Shown here one piece after another: positions 36,709 to 49,888 of a DNA stretch of 62,582 nucleotides. Where the stretch lies: contig ML976988.1 of NCBI GenBank assembly GCA_010015675.1, forward strand, positions 36,209 to 98,790. Reading direction: 5' to 3'. The translations under genes and the position numbers were made by a program. Under the pieces are notes generated by a model. The model was not told where the DNA came from. It worked only from the letters and a program-made list of their open reading frames with translations, and searched no databases. The DNA comes from Byssothecium circinans (lineage: Eukaryota; Ascomycota; Dothideomycetes; Pleosporales; Massarinaceae). The first letter of the stretch is position 1; every line of letters starts with the position of its first letter.

Positions 36709-37559
36709 CTTTAACTACCTACAGGTTTAAGAACTTAATATACGTTATAGCGACTCCTGCTACCCTACGTACCGCTAGCAGTAGTATTAGTAATAGCTAC
36801 ATAGACTAACTAGATACAGTAGTAAGCCTCTTAGATTAACAAGTTAATATAGGCGATAGCTTAACTCTAGGCTAAAGATACTGTACCCCGTAGAAAGATT
36901 ACAGCGCTAGAAAAGTATAATAGAGGATAAGATAGCTTAAAGCTATTTCTTACTAATATAGATTTATACTATTAGTTTATTTCTATAATAGGGGATTAAG
37001 ATAAGATCCTTACGGCTAGTATATACTTAAAGGATAGGGTAGCTATCTAGATATAACCCTTTATAGACGACTATCTTATAAATAAGACAAAGAACTATAA
37101 AGATAATACAAAGGCTATCTTTAAGAGCTAGACAGCATTTAAGGAAAAAATTTAAAAAGTATTTAGTAAACTTAATAAAGAGACCTAAGTAAAGTAAAAG
37201 ATATCTTAGATCTAGTAGGAGAAGTTAGTCGCAAAGTATATAATAGAGTTTAAATAGCTATAATTAAAGATTAATTAGGATAATATACTGTTACGTACAG
37301 CCTTCTATAACAGACTAAAGGAAATAGTTAAGGATAGAATAATCTATTATAATAAGCTAGATAATCTATAAGATATAATTAACCTAGCTACCTAAATTAA
37401 TAATTGCCTCTACGAACAAGCGCTATAAAAGAAATAAAGGGATATAACAATTATTCCTAACTCTAGAAGATATAGAAAAACAAAGACACTATAATATAAC
37501 TAAGATAGCGATGTAGTAATAATAGACAAAGTTTAATAAAAAAAGTAATTTAATAAGGG

Positions 37560-37690
37560 CAAGGAAAGATAGCTAGACAGTCTAACCTATAAACAACACT
37601 AAGAATGCTTTAAGAAAAAGGCTTATCTCTAATATAGTAAAGTAGGATACTTCCGTAGAGACTACTTAAAGAACTAAAGCTAGGCTAGTA
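37560..37690 (+). pseudogene. Gypsy-A gag zinc-knuckle relic (copy 3)
   Basis: Reads ECFKKKAYLQYSKVGYFRRDYLKN with TAG as CAG, split here as ECFKKKAYL and YSKVGYFRRDY. Restoring Y to C and H gives the C-x2-C-x4-H-x4-C nucleic-acid-binding knuckle of gag. It sits upstream of the protease, as expected. Confidence 0.6.
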
Positions 37691-39779
37691 AGCTTAGGGC
37701 TATTAAGATTAAGATAATTAAGTTTAAGGCAATAGGACCTAAGGAGGACTAGATAGAGGTAATATATTAATAGCCTACTCCTTGCCTACCTATAGAACTT
37801 AACCTAGCTAAGAATAAAGTGCTAGATTAGGTAGTTTAACTATAACTAGATATAGGAATATATTAGAAGTGTACTAGTACTATATATAAAGAACTAGCCT
37901 ATATCGTACCTATATTAGTATATAGTAAGAAGGCTAGTAAAGTAGTAGAGAAAGCTATGCAACTTTAAGGCCTACCTAATAGAAGGGACTATATTAAGGT
38001 AAAAGTACTAGAAAAGGATCTATACTAGAAGGTTAATTAGTATTACTACTAGGAGGACTAATACCTCTATCATAAGCGTGAACGGGATAAGGTAAGATAC
38101 TAACCTAGACAAACGTCGCATATTATAATCCTAGATAAGGATTATCTAGTAGCAATCTACTATACTTATTACTTTAGCAATTAGTAATAGTAATATAAAT
38201 ATATTAGATAGTAGAAGTGCTATAACTAGCACTACTAGACGCACTAGTTAAGTAAGCATATTATAGATTACTAGCTAGTAGGACTAATAAATAGTAATAT
38301 ACTAGAATATAATATTAATAACTACTAATACTAATACCCTCTAAGACACCCTGCGGACTAAGAGTATAAGTAGGTAGATTAGGTATAGTGCAAAATAATT
38401 CTTAACTATATATACTATATACTCTATTAAGAAGAAGCTGCGTAGGATAAGAGAGGTTACAACTATAACCTGCTTATTTTAAAGGAATGCCTAGATAAGG
38501 ACTGTAGACACTATATACTCCCTACGCTCCCTTATAAATCTAAGAAGGATACTTGCTAGAAGAAGCAAGGCGACTCCTTATAATATTAGAGGACGATACT
38601 AGATAATTAGTATTAGGAATAGGTAGCTTATAGTAATAAGCTAGTAGCTATAAACTAAGCCCCTATAAGGCTAGGAACCCTATTATCTAATAATATCTTA
38701 TATACTTAGACTATAAGATACCCTCCTAGAACTATTAGGAAAGGAAGTTATAATAACTTGCCTTATAAATAGTGCTTTAATAATATATATTAAGCATATC
38801 TCTTAAAAAAACTCTAGAAAGGATTTCTGCAAAGAGATAACCTATTAATAGAGCACGCTCGCCTATTATAGATAGCCTGTTATAAGAATAGCTATTAGAT
38901 ATACCTATCTAAGAAATAAGGAGTAGGTTAGTTTCTAATAAAACCTTAAGAGTTAAAAAACTAAGATACTACTAGTGATAGGGTTACGCTAGTAAGAGCA
39001 TTCCTACAATAACTCTATATAACGTGTAATACCTAGAATTACTAATTTATTAACTAAAAATAGAGGTGCGCGTATATAGATATAGGCTTATAGTACTTAT
39101 AGATAGTAGAGCTATATAGATAATTATCTCCTTATAAGTAGTTAAGAAATTTAATATACCATATTAAGATAAGGTACGTCTAATATAAGTAGTATTAGCT
39201 AACGATAGACTAATATCCTATGGTAATAGATTCTTAAGGTTAGAAACCTAAGAAGTATTATTCTACGTACTTAGAATTAAGGATATAATATCTCTTAACA
39301 TTATAGATCTTAGTAAAGAAGATATATTAATTAGTTATAATTAGCTTAGGAAGTATAATCCTGCTATTAATTAGTAGAAAGGAATAATATTTAGCTAAAG
39401 GCCTATACGTAAGGTTACTAGAATATATTATAGAAGATTAAGCCTAGTAATCTAGAGCTTACCTAGTTAGACTAGATAGATTAGTAAAATATTACCTTAT
39501 AAGATTAGGAAGACCTATAAGAAGGACCCTTTATAATTAGGAGTTATTTAGATATAGAGAGTTGCACCTATAAAGGATAAACCCTAACCTATAATACTAC
39601 TAGAATATAAGGAGTTTTAGGATCTATTTAAGGAATAGGAAGAAACTACGTTACTAGAATACTAGGAATAGGATTATAAGATTTACCTAAAAGAAGGCGC
39701 GAAGTTACGCCTTAGACTAATATATCTACTTACGTAGGACTAGTAAAAGGAGCTAAGGACTTATATTAAGAAGAATATA

Positions 39780-41000
39780 AGATAAGGATATATATAAGAG
39801 AGTATAAGCCTAATAGCTTTACTAATTCTCTTTATTCTAAAGAAGAATAGAAAGCTATAACTCTATATAGACTTTAGATAGCTTAACTATATTATAAGGA
39901 AGAACTACTACCCTCTTCTACTAATCTAGGAACTTATAGACCGCCTCTAAGGAGTTAAGTAGATTATAAAATTTAATATATAAGATAGATTCTATTAAAT
40001 ATAGATAGCTAAAGGCTTTAAATAGCTAACTACCTTTAAAACTTATTATAGATTATATAAGTATATAGTTATACCTTTTAGACTAATAAACGTGCCTATA
40101 ATATTTTAGGCGCTTATTAATAGAGTACTTTATAAATACTTAGATATTTTTATAACTATATACCTAGACGATATACTAGTGTATACCTTAGGAACGCTTA
40201 AGGATTATATTAAATATATTAAGAAAGTGCTTAAGAAGCTTAAGGAGTATTAATTACCCCTATAGCTAGAAAAATACGAATTCTACGTTACAGAAACGGA
40301 CTACTTAGGATTTATTATCTTACAAGATAGCATTGCTATAGACCTAAAGAAAGTTGAAACTATAAGGGAATAGCTAAAACCTAAGATAGTTAAAGACGTG
40401 TAATCCTTCTTAGGATTTACTAACTTCTACTAGAAGTTTATTAAGGGATACTTGAAGACTACAGCGCCTCTTACAGAAATTACTAAGAAGGATTATAAGG
40501 AATTTAAATAGGGACTAGAATAATAGAAGGCTTTTAAATAGCTTAAAGAATTATTCTTATTAGCCCCTATATTATAGATACACGACCTAGAAAGGCTACT
40601 GTAAGTAGAGATAGATATATTAGACTACGCCTTAGGAGCAATTCTCTTATAGTAAGGTAATAATAGGAAGTAGAGACTAGTATTTTACTACTCTTAGAAG
40701 TTCTTAGGAGTAAAACTTAATTATAACGTTTATAATAAGGAACTACTAGTAATAGTAGATGCCTTTAAATAATAGCGAGCCTAGTTAGTAAGCGCTAAAT
40801 ACTAGGTAGAGGTATATTTAGACTACTAGAACCTAATAAGTTTTATAATAACTAAAAGACTTAACTAATGATAGGTTAGATAGGCTAAGATAATAGTAGA
40901 CTATAATTTTAAAGTATACTATTACCTAGGATTGCTAAATAGAGTAGTAGATACTCTTAGCTAAAGATCTAATCTTTAGGAAAAAGACTAACCTATTACG
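39780..41000 (+). pseudogene. Gypsy-A reverse transcriptase and RNase H relic (copy 3)
   Basis: Translation with TAG as CAG gives the gypsy RT series: LYIDFRQLNYIIRKNYYPLL at about 39860-39920, DRFYQIQIAKGFKQLTTFKT, IPFRLINVPIIFQALINRVL, then YLDDILVYTLGTLKDYIKYI starting at 40161, LEKYEFYV...YLGFII, and KDVQSFLGFTNFYQKFIKGY. RNase H follows, with VEIDILDYALGAILL and a YNVYNKELLVIV block. The metal-binding YLDD is preserved, but stops (TAG, TAA) break every block. Confidence 0.85.
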
Positions 41001-41099
41001 TATAATATAATTCTTTAATAAGAACTTAATAGATAACTAGTCTACAATTAACCACAACTAGCTAAGGTAGCTATAGTTGCGTACCTTTAGGATAAATAG

Positions 41100-41900
41100 T
41101 AGTAGAAGCTAGCCTAGGATCCTAATAGACAATAATAGGTTCCTAAGGAATAAGCGCGTTTGCTTATTTAGGAATTATATAAGTCTAAGGTATATAGACA
41201 CCCTAGAATTAATAAAATAGTTTAGGAAGCAATAGACGACTATTTAGCCTATTCTAAGAACAAGCCTAAGAGGTATAAGCCTTATAGATTACTCTAATTG
41301 CTAGAACTACCCACACGCCTATAGATTAGCGTTACGATAGACTTTATTATAAAGCTCCCAAAATCGTTAGAACCTAGATCAGTATAGCTATACAACTTAA
41401 TATTAGTAATTATTAACTAATTAACTAAGGCATCAATATTCATACTAACAGAAGAAACGGTTATAGCTGAAGAGATAGCTTATAAAGTAACTAAGGCACT
41501 TATTAGCTAATATAGTGTGCTAGAATAGTTTATTACTAATTATAGAATACTATTTACCTCTAAGTATTAGAGTATGTTCCTAGCAAAGCTTAGAGTTAAT
41601 AAGAAGCTTTTAACTAGCTTTTATCTATAGATAGATAGTTAGATGGAATAAACGAACTAGACACTAGAATAATATCTAAGGATATACGCTAATAAGCTAT
41701 AGGATAACTAGGTTAAACTCCTGCTAACAGCATAATTAGCCTATAATAGTATAAGATCTATAATAATAGGATACTCGCCATACTACGCGAACTATAGATA
41801 TAAGCTAATTGCTTATTAGGATCCTAAGGACGTTAAGAGTCTTTTAGCTAGAGCTAATAATAAGGCATAACTCCTTCATGAATTATATAATAAATTAAGC
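41100..41900 (+). pseudogene. Gypsy-A integrase relic (copy 3)
   Basis: Between RNase H and the chromodomain. It includes the stretch around 41330-41470 that reads ITIDFIIKLPKSLEPRSVQL, then LILVIINQLTKASIFILTEE. Gypsy integrases have 'SIDFI..LP.S......ILVVVDRLTK.A.FIP' there. The first aspartate of the D,D-35-E triad is still read (IDF); the second (VVVD) reads as N. This copy cannot integrate. Confidence 0.75.
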
Positions 41901-42194
41901 TGACAAATTGCTTAATAGAACCTTATAATAGCTAGATTAGTAAATAAGAAAAGGCTTAAGGGACTAACCCTTAAAGAGGGGAATAAAGTTTTCCTATTAT
42001 AAAAAGATTTAAAAACTAAACGACTATACGATAAACTAGACAACCTCTAAATAGGACTATTCTAGATCCTAGAGGCTAAGGGACTAGTAACATTTAAACT
42101 AGAACTCCCTAAATATATACGTATATATCTTATCTTTTATAAATCCCTCCTTAAACTAGCACTACTAGACGCTAAGGTTAAGACATAAATTAAA

Positions 42195-42325
42195 CTTAAG
42201 GATTAAGATTATAAGGTTAAGGAAATTAAGGACCTATAGAAATTTAAACGTTAGTAGAAGTACTTAGTTAAGTAGAAGGACTAGCTAGATAGCTAGAATA
42301 CCTAGGAACTAATATAGAACCTTAT
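42195..42325 (+). pseudogene. Chromodomain relic at the C-terminus of Gypsy-A integrase
   Basis: Reads YKVKEIKDLQKFKRQ, KYLVKQKDQLDS and NTQELIQNL where chromodomains have Y.VE.IL..R...R...YLVKWKGY....NTWEP...L. The aromatic cage W and Y positions are lost or read as Q, consistent with RIP at TGG. It marks the family as a chromovirus; such domains steer integration toward modified chromatin. Assignment is by pattern. Confidence 0.75.
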
Positions 42326-42329
42326 AGGC

Positions 42330-43066
42330 TATAGGAATCTAGTAAAGGGATATTACTAGTAGTATCTAGAGGTAATAGTTCTAAGTTTACTAGAAAAACA
42401 GAGAAATTAAAGGATAAGGAAGGATTAAAAGAGAAGGAAGAATTAGCCTACAACTAGCCTAGGTTAGTTGATAGTTTAGTTAGCAGTAGTAAAGAGACTT
42501 TAGTAGTAGCTATACTTATTCTTTTTAAAAGTTCTATAGAAGTACCTATCTTCTTCTCTAGGGACTTAAGCTCCTTAATTATAACCTTCTTATAATTAAA
42601 TAACTCCCTCTCTTCCTTAGTAGTAGAATCTAGCTACTCTTCTAAATTAAGCTTATAACGCTTAATCTTGCAAAGCTCTTAATAAAGCTATTAATACTTC
42701 TAAACTACTATAGTAAACTCTTTCTTCTAAGGAAATAATCTATACTATACGCCTACTATAATGCAGTTAGCGTAGTTCCCCTCTAGCAATAATATATATT
42801 TAGAACCCCTTACTAGATAATAATAGTAAGGCTTTGCTACGACATAGTCTATAGCACGAATATAGGCAAGATAGGCTTAATATTAATTAGTTAATTTCAT
42901 AGGTTCCTTAGGTATAGTTAGGCAGGAGATTATAAAATATCTATAAAGGATATAATCTTATAGTTAATAGGGGAGACACGCGCTTTATATATTAGCTATA
43001 GCTAGATGTAGTATAGCGGCCAGACCTCTTAGGTTATTAAGATAATAATCCTAAAGAGGGGGATAA
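42330..43066. other. Gypsy-A 3' region between chromodomain and LTR
   Basis: About 0.7 kb collinear with 14275-15200 (inverse). I see no domain on either strand. It ends with the polypurine tract AAAGAGGGGGATAA at 43052-43066. Confidence 0.6.
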
Positions 43067-43551
43067 TATTATAAATAGGAAGGATATAGGGTATCTAGAG
43101 CTAGGTAATATAGCGTAGAAGGTATTAAGCCTAGGAGATAGTAATACAATAATACGTAGGGCAGGATTAAGTTAGTAGTTACGTAATAATAGAATACCTA
43201 GTAAGATTAGTAGTCTTAGTACTAAGTAACCTAAGTATAAGGTATTTAGTATAATTAGTAAGATTACTACTAAGCATACTAATTAGGACAACTTAAAGGG
43301 ACAGGATAAGTAGTATAAAGATTAGATAGATTTCCTTTATCTTTCTAATTCTAATTCTTTGTAGTTAACTCTTTATAGTTTATCTCTTACCTAGATTAAT
43401 ACTTAGTTATTCTATAGTTTATTATAGAATTAGTTGCTTTAGCACGTTTGTCTTTTAAACTACTAAAGCCTACTACCTAACGTATATACCTTATAACAAC
43501 CAACCTCCCCTAACACAGATTAGGATCTAGCAAGTATACCCCTTAGTAATA
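43067..43551 (+). repeat. Gypsy-A copy 3, 3' LTR
   Basis: Runs from TATTATAAATAGGAAGG to CCTTAGTAATA, 485 bp, preceded by the polypurine tract. It is a direct repeat of 36207-36708 with many transitions and a deletion of about 17 bp. Confidence 0.85.
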
Positions 43552-45399
43552 TATAGGTACCCTAGAGAAGACTACTACCTTAGATTACTAGGAAAGTTTC
43601 TCTATAAAGTATTAACTAAAGGATAGAAGTCTATTACCTAAGTTTAAGTAGAAGCTACTAAGGTAAAACTAATATTCTTAGAAAAGAGTATAGAGTATAG
43701 GGGTAGAACCCTTATTAGTATTAGGGGAGATATAGAGAGGAAAAAAATAGAACACCTAAAGTATAAAAGTTTAAAAGTAAGTTTCTAAGATTAGGAAACC
43801 CTAAGAAATAAGAGTAGTAAGAATGAATATAGAGAAGGAAGTAACTATAGAACTTCTAAGAACCCTTAGGTAAGAATTATATTTAAGTTAGTAAAGAAAC
43901 TATAGAAGGAATTATAAAGTATCTAAAGCTATACGCATAGAGAAAGAACTAATAAGGAATAGAAGTCTAGGTAGTAGATAATTTAGATAAGAACCTAGGA
44001 CTTTATAAGAAGAATAAAAGATATTGTAATCTAAGTAAAAGAAGTAAGTTTAGGAAGAAGGCTTAGTATTTAGGCACCTCTTAGACTACTTAATAAAGTG
44101 TAGAATATATAGAGAAAATTCCTACTTTATAAGATTAGAGACTTAAAAACCCCTCTTTAGATATAACTAAGAAGAAAAATAGAGTAAAAATATTACTTAG
44201 TACTACTCTTATTATTAACTTAACCTTTTATAGTATTTATAGTGTTATTATTAGCTTTCTTATTCTCCTCTATATTCTAGGTATCCTTATAGATAGTTTA
44301 GATAAAAGTAGTAGCATTTGGAGTAAAAGATTATAAGTAATAAAGTAGAATAAGATTATAGTAAGCCTTAGTTAGATACTTAATAGAGAAGTAAAAGTTA
44401 TTAATAGTACTCTTAAGAATATTTAAGAATAGAGTGAGCTTATTCTTTGAATATAGTTAGTATCTAGAGAAAGAAACTTAGAGGGAAAACTTATAATACT
44501 AGTAATAATCTTATCTATCTAAGACTAAGTAGCCTTAGTAAGCTTACTAATATACATAGTAAGGTTATTAATAGAAGAGTTATTATTAAAGATAGTAAGC
44601 CTAAATATAGTAGACTTATAAGGCTTCTTACTAGTAAACTTATCTAAAGCCTTAGTAATAGTATACTAAGCTTTATTAACCTCCTCTTAAGTAGCTACTT
44701 TTATATTATAGTAATAGAAAGTCTTAATAAGTGTAATAATAATTTCTATATAAGGCTTAAGGAGTTCCTTAGTAAGTACTTCTTACTAGTATTTACATAT
44801 TTCTAGTAAGTAGTAGCCTTATAACCCTTTTAAGCTTTATAGTAGTAAAAGCTAACCTCCTAAAGATAGTAAAGGTAAGAAATATATAGGCGTAAGTTAC
44901 TAAAGAATATCTAGACTTAACTCTTAATAGTATTCTTAAGAAGGCTAAGAGTAATCTACTTAGTAGGAATAGTATAAAGATTATAAAGAGTAGATTTCTT
45001 ATTTAGAATAGTAGGGGAATTACTAAGCTCCTAGGAATATTAGTAAGGAATTTTAAATAGGGAATTAAAAGAATTAGAATACTTAACTACTATCCTCTCT
45101 ACTAGAGCCTAAATTAAACTTATCTATCTTATACTAGAGATTATTATGCTTACACTTATACTTACACTTAGTATAAGGAACCTTAGGGGAGGCCTATCCT
45201 CTACTATAGATAGCGTAGTAAGTAGATAAAGATAGTAGACTAGTATTATATAATAGAGTAATAAAAGCACGCATCTTAAGAGTAGTACCTTAGGTATTAC
45301 GTAGAGTATTAGTATAAAAAGGTATAATAGTATAAGAAATAGTAGAATATAAGTTAATAAGAGGAGGAGTTATAATAGTAGGTAAAAAGACTTTATAGG
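43552..45399. other. RIP-degraded unassigned DNA
   Basis: About 1.85 kb of TA-rich, stop-filled DNA between Gypsy-A copy 3 and element e. No domain was recognised on either strand. It may be one unit with 46476-47884, since element e could have inserted in the middle. No gene is claimed. Confidence 0.4.
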
Positions 45400-46475
45400 T
45401 AACGTGTTTGTATACTAAGTTGCATAGGACACTAAGTTGCGCACAATTCCTTAGCATATAATAAAATATTCAACCTTTAATAACTATTTAAATATTAGAG
45501 CTATTAAGCTGAAATTTTAAATACAAGTATATATAATATGGATCTAAAGGGCAATAAAAGAATATTCTAGGATTTCTAATTTCTTACTAAGCTATATAAG
45601 TATAGAGACTAGTAGGGTCGCTTAAGGTTCATACCTTACAATACCTAATAAATAGCTTTAATAAATTATAATAACTTTAGAGCTAGTTTATATATATATA
45701 ATATACCTATTAGCACTAAAATTATAGTATGCAGCCTAGACCTATTAGAGAACTAGCGTAGGGAGGGTAGAGATACCCCTAATTAGAAATATATAATAAA
45801 ATATTTTATTTAGCTAGATATTCTTACTCACTTTCTTTTAATAAACCTTATATATATATATATAGAAGTAATATAAATAGTTAGCTATTAGAAAATAGCT
45901 TATATAAGCTATATTATAAGGTAGTGTTAGTATTATTATAAAAACCTATACTTCTTAAGCTAGATCTTTTAATTTTAGAGGTATTTACTTACTTTAAGCT
46001 TTATATATAGCTTTATTTAGTATATACTATCCTCCTCCTAAGAAGAAAGTAGAAATATCTAATATATATAACTTTATTTAGAAGGTTTTCTAATTTTTCT
46101 TACCCCTTACCTTACACCTACTATTATAGAATTAAACCTAGGCTATACACTATAATAACTTAATAGCTACTAACTACTATACCAATAAGTAAGTTCTAAA
46201 AGTTATATAGTATATAACTAACGTTTAGCTATTAAACTATAGTATAAGGTAGGTTTACTTAAGATTTCTTCCTTTCATAATAACTACTATATTACGTAAG
46301 CTATAGCTATATAAATTTAATAGCTATTAGATTATATATATATATATACAGGTTTAAAATTTTAGCTTAATAGCTCTATTATTTAAATTGTTATTAAAGG
46401 TTGAATATTTGATATTCTATGCCAAGAAATCTGCGCAACTTAGTGTCCTGCGTAACTTAGTGTGCAAACACGTTA
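45400..46475. mobile_element. 1-kb TIR element 'e' (core TAAGTTGCG)
   Basis: Left end TAACGTGTTTGTATACTAAG, with ACTAAGTTGCATAGGAC followed by ACTAAGTTGCGCACAAT, a 17-bp period, then TCCTTAGCA. Right end is inverted: two modules with GCAACTTAGTGTCC and GTAACTTAGTGTGCA, then AACACGTTA. Left and right carry the same core, different from every other element. The non-coding interior is the inverse of the shared TIR-element body. Confidence 0.85.
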
Positions 46476-47884
46476 GAGATCTTATTAATACTAATACTAT
46501 TATATAGATAATAGATATACTAGTATCCTAAAAGAAGCTTTTTTAGTATAACTATTAAAAATAGTAAGATACCTTATCTAGAGAGAAGGTACTAAGAAGA
46601 GTTTAAAAAATCTAATAAAAAGATCCTTCTTATTACTAAATAAAGGTAGAAGAAGTATTACTACCTTAGGATTCTCTTTACTATAGTATTTATCCTTCTA
46701 CTTAGCACACTAGTATAGTAATTCCTAGAAAAGCTATTAGTAAAGGTTATTAATACTAAAAGGTACTATTAATAACCCTAAAGGCTATTAAAAATACTAG
46801 GATTACTAGAAAACTTATATTAAAAAGATCTTTCTTCTTAGCCTATATCTTTAGTAATAAACCCTATAAGAAATTAGATATATAATTATATACTAGCTAA
46901 GAAAGAATACCCTATAGTATAGGAGAAGCTATAGGGAACTAGGTTAATCTCTTTACTACTATTAAGGGTATATCTAGCGTTTAGTATTAACTATAATATA
47001 TTAGTTATTTTTTATTTATAATAGAGCTTAAAGGTATAAGAGACCTAATAAATTAAGAGAGAAGTAGCTTAGTATAAGCTAGAATAGAATAGAATAAAGT
47101 TTAGCTTAGTATAAGCCTTAAGATTAGAGTAGAATAGATTAGATATTAACTTAATATAAGCTAATAGTAATAGGTTATTAGGAAAGTTAAGAAATGACTA
47201 GTTCTTAGATATATAATAAGATATTAGATAGGTTAAGGCCTTTTACCTAATTATTATACTTTTAATAGGTAAGAAGCTTTATAAAGCTATTAGCTAGTTA
47301 GGCTTTTATTTCTATATAGAGAGGATAGATAATACTATCTTAAGTAGCTTAATAAAGCTAGTAATAATAGATACTAATATAATAAAGAGTTATCTTATAT
47401 TAAGGTACTTCCTTAATAAGAAGACTTAGCGTTTACTAGTTATTATAAAGTAAGATTTACTTATATTAGAAGTAAAGACTAAGGTTAAGGAGAAGATACT
47501 ACTACTAGATTAGCTAGGTAGCTCTAGATAAGGTAGTAATAAGCTTAGCTTTAGTAGTTTATTTTATAATATAATATTATAGAGTAGAGTTCTAGTTAAT
47601 TAGACTACTAAAGAATATAAAAACCTAGCCTTAAGTAGACCTATATGTCTTCTTATAATTAGTATAAGATATATTAGTAGCTAGAAAGAAATTAACTTCT
47701 TCCTAATCTAGGAATTAATTAATAGTAGTATTATTATTTATAAAATAGTAAATAGACTTATCTTAAGTAAAGAAGAGGTAAGCAAGGTATTAATAGACTA
47801 TAGAGAGGTAACGCTTAAAAGGATTAGTAAGAAACTTAGCTAGCTTTAAGTAAGCTTTAGAGATATCTAGTTAAGTAGTACCTA
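46476..47884. other. RIP-degraded unassigned DNA
   Basis: TA-rich DNA with no recognisable protein domain. The tract 47040-47160 has repeats of AGAATAG/AGATTAG-like words. No gene is claimed. Confidence 0.4.
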
Positions 47885-48972
47885 TAACGTAAAGCACCAC
47901 CGAACCGCGCACACCACTGAACCGCGCACACCACCAAACCGCGCAGAAATGCTTGGCAGAAAATCAAATATTCAACCCTTAATAACAATTTAAATAATAG
48001 AGCTATTAAGCTGAAATTTTAAATACAGCTATATATAATATAGATCTAAAAGGTTATAAAAAAATATTTTAGGATTTCTAATATCTTAGTAAGCTATATA
48101 AGTATAGAGAATATTAGGTCGCTTAAGCTCTATACCCTACAACACCTAATAAACTAGCTTAATAAATTATAATAACTTTAGAGCTAGTATATATATATAT
48201 AATATACCTATTAGTACTAAAATTATAGTATGCAGCCTAGACCTATTACAGAATTAGCGTAGGGAAGGTAGAAATTCCTAAAATTAGAAAACTATAATTA
48301 AATATTTTATCTAGCTAGATATTCTTACTTCTATTCTTTTAATAAACTTTATATATATATATAGTAGTAATATAAATAGTTAGCTATAAAAGAATAACTT
48401 ATATAAGCTATATTATAAGGTAGTGTTAGAACCCTAAAAATCTATACTTACTAGGCTAGATCTTTTAGTTTTATAGGTATTTACTTACTTTAAACTTACA
48501 TATAGCTTTATTTAGTATATATTATCTCCTTCCTAAGAAGAAAGTAGAGATATCTAATATATATAACTTTATTTAGAAGGTTTTCTAATTTTTCTTACCC
48601 TCTACCTTACACCTACTATTATAGTATTAAACCTAGGCTGCACGCTATAATAACTTAATATCTATTAACTAATATACTAATAAGTAAGTCCTAAAAGTTA
48701 TATAGTATATTACTAACGTTTAGCTATTAATCCATAGGTAAAGGTAGGTTTTACCTAAGATTTCCTTTTTTACTAATAACTATTTTATTACGTAAGCTAT
48801 AGCTATAAAATTTTAATAGCTATTAGTTTTTATATATATCTATCTAGGTTTAAAATCTTAAAAGAAAATATTAAGATTTAGCTTTGTTATTAAGATAATA
48901 CTAGTTGGTGTTCCTTGCCAAGCATTTCTGCACGGTTCGGTGGTGTGCGCGGTTTGGTGGTGCTTTACGTTA
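47885..48972. mobile_element. 1-kb TIR element 'f' (core GAACCGCGC, three left modules)
   Basis: Left end TAACGTAAAGCACCACCGAA carries three 17-bp modules (GAACCGCGC, GAACCGCGC, AAACCGCGC), then GAAATGCTTGGCA. The right end has two inverted modules, TGCACGGTTCGGTGGTG and TGCGCGGTTTGGTGGTG, and CTTTACGTTA. The two ends match. The module region keeps CA/TG while the interior does not. Confidence 0.88.
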
Positions 48973-49888
48973 GTATATCTAATAAAGCTAATAATTTAAG
49001 TATAGTACTCTATATTATTATATAGGTTCTTTAAACTAAAAAAGGAAATAAGAGTTTTAGAAAGAAGAGGAGTAGAAGGATACTTTAACTATAGCTTTAG
49101 TACTATAATAGGCTTAGGCTTTACCTAAGCCTACTAGCTTACTAGGTAGGCTTAATAGTATTAAGAAGGAGCAATTATTACTACTAGTACTTATATAACT
49201 GTAGTAAGATATTAATATAAGGAAAAATATAATAAGAATAAGGCCTATAAGCCTTAGAACTTAAATAACTTTAGATAAATAATTATATAAGTAGAGTAGA
49301 TTAACCTATATTTAATAGAAAAAAAATTATATTAAACCTTAATACTTTAGTAACTATAGTATAAGTAGAGTAACTACTATTATCTACTTAGTACTACTAA
49401 GGCCTTTAGCCTATAGTAGACTAGATAAAAGTCTTTTCTCTTAGCTATATATAATATTAAGAAGGAGCAATTATTACTACTAGTACTTATATAAGTATAG
49501 TAGAGTATTAATATAAGGAAAAAATATAATAAGAATAAGATATACTAGCCTTAGAACTTAAATAACTTGAGATAAATAATTATATAAGTAGAGTAGATTA
49601 ACCTACGTCTAATAGAAAAAAAAATTATAGTAAACCTTAATACTTTAGTAACTATAGTATAAGTAGAGTAACTACTATTACCTACTTAATACTACTAAGG
49701 ACTATAGCTTATAGTAGACTAGATAAATATACGCTCTTTTCCCTTAGCTACGTGTAATAACTTGCCTTATAACTTATCTTTATCTATTATTATATTACTA
49801 AAATTAGTATCTACTAAGTTATATTATTAAAACTAGAGGCTTAAATCTACTAAAGTTTCTACTTTACTAACTAGCTCTATTATTAACT
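48477..49888. repeat. Block repeated at exactly 2000 bp distance (first copy)
   Basis: 48477-49888 reads the same as 50477-51888, line for line. It includes the right half of element f and adjoining minus-strand copia sequence. The second copy starts exactly at the edge of the N run at 50477. This is probably an unresolved overlap. Confidence 0.85.

Larger units (their letters stand above)
36207..43551 (+). mobile_element. Gypsy-A copy 3: full-length Ty3/gypsy chromovirus
   Basis: A 7.3-kb plus-strand copy with LTRs at 36207-36708 and 43067-43551 (TGTTAC...GTAACA and mutated TATTAT...GTAATA). Order: gag with CCHC-like knuckle (about 37590-37680), a roughly 1-kb unassigned stretch, protease, RT, RNase H, integrase, chromodomain (about 42200-42320), a 0.7-kb 3' region, a polypurine tract, then the LTR. 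RT keeps YLDD. No target duplication is visible (left ends TTAAT, right starts TATAG). Stops by RIP kill the polyprotein. Confidence 0.92.
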
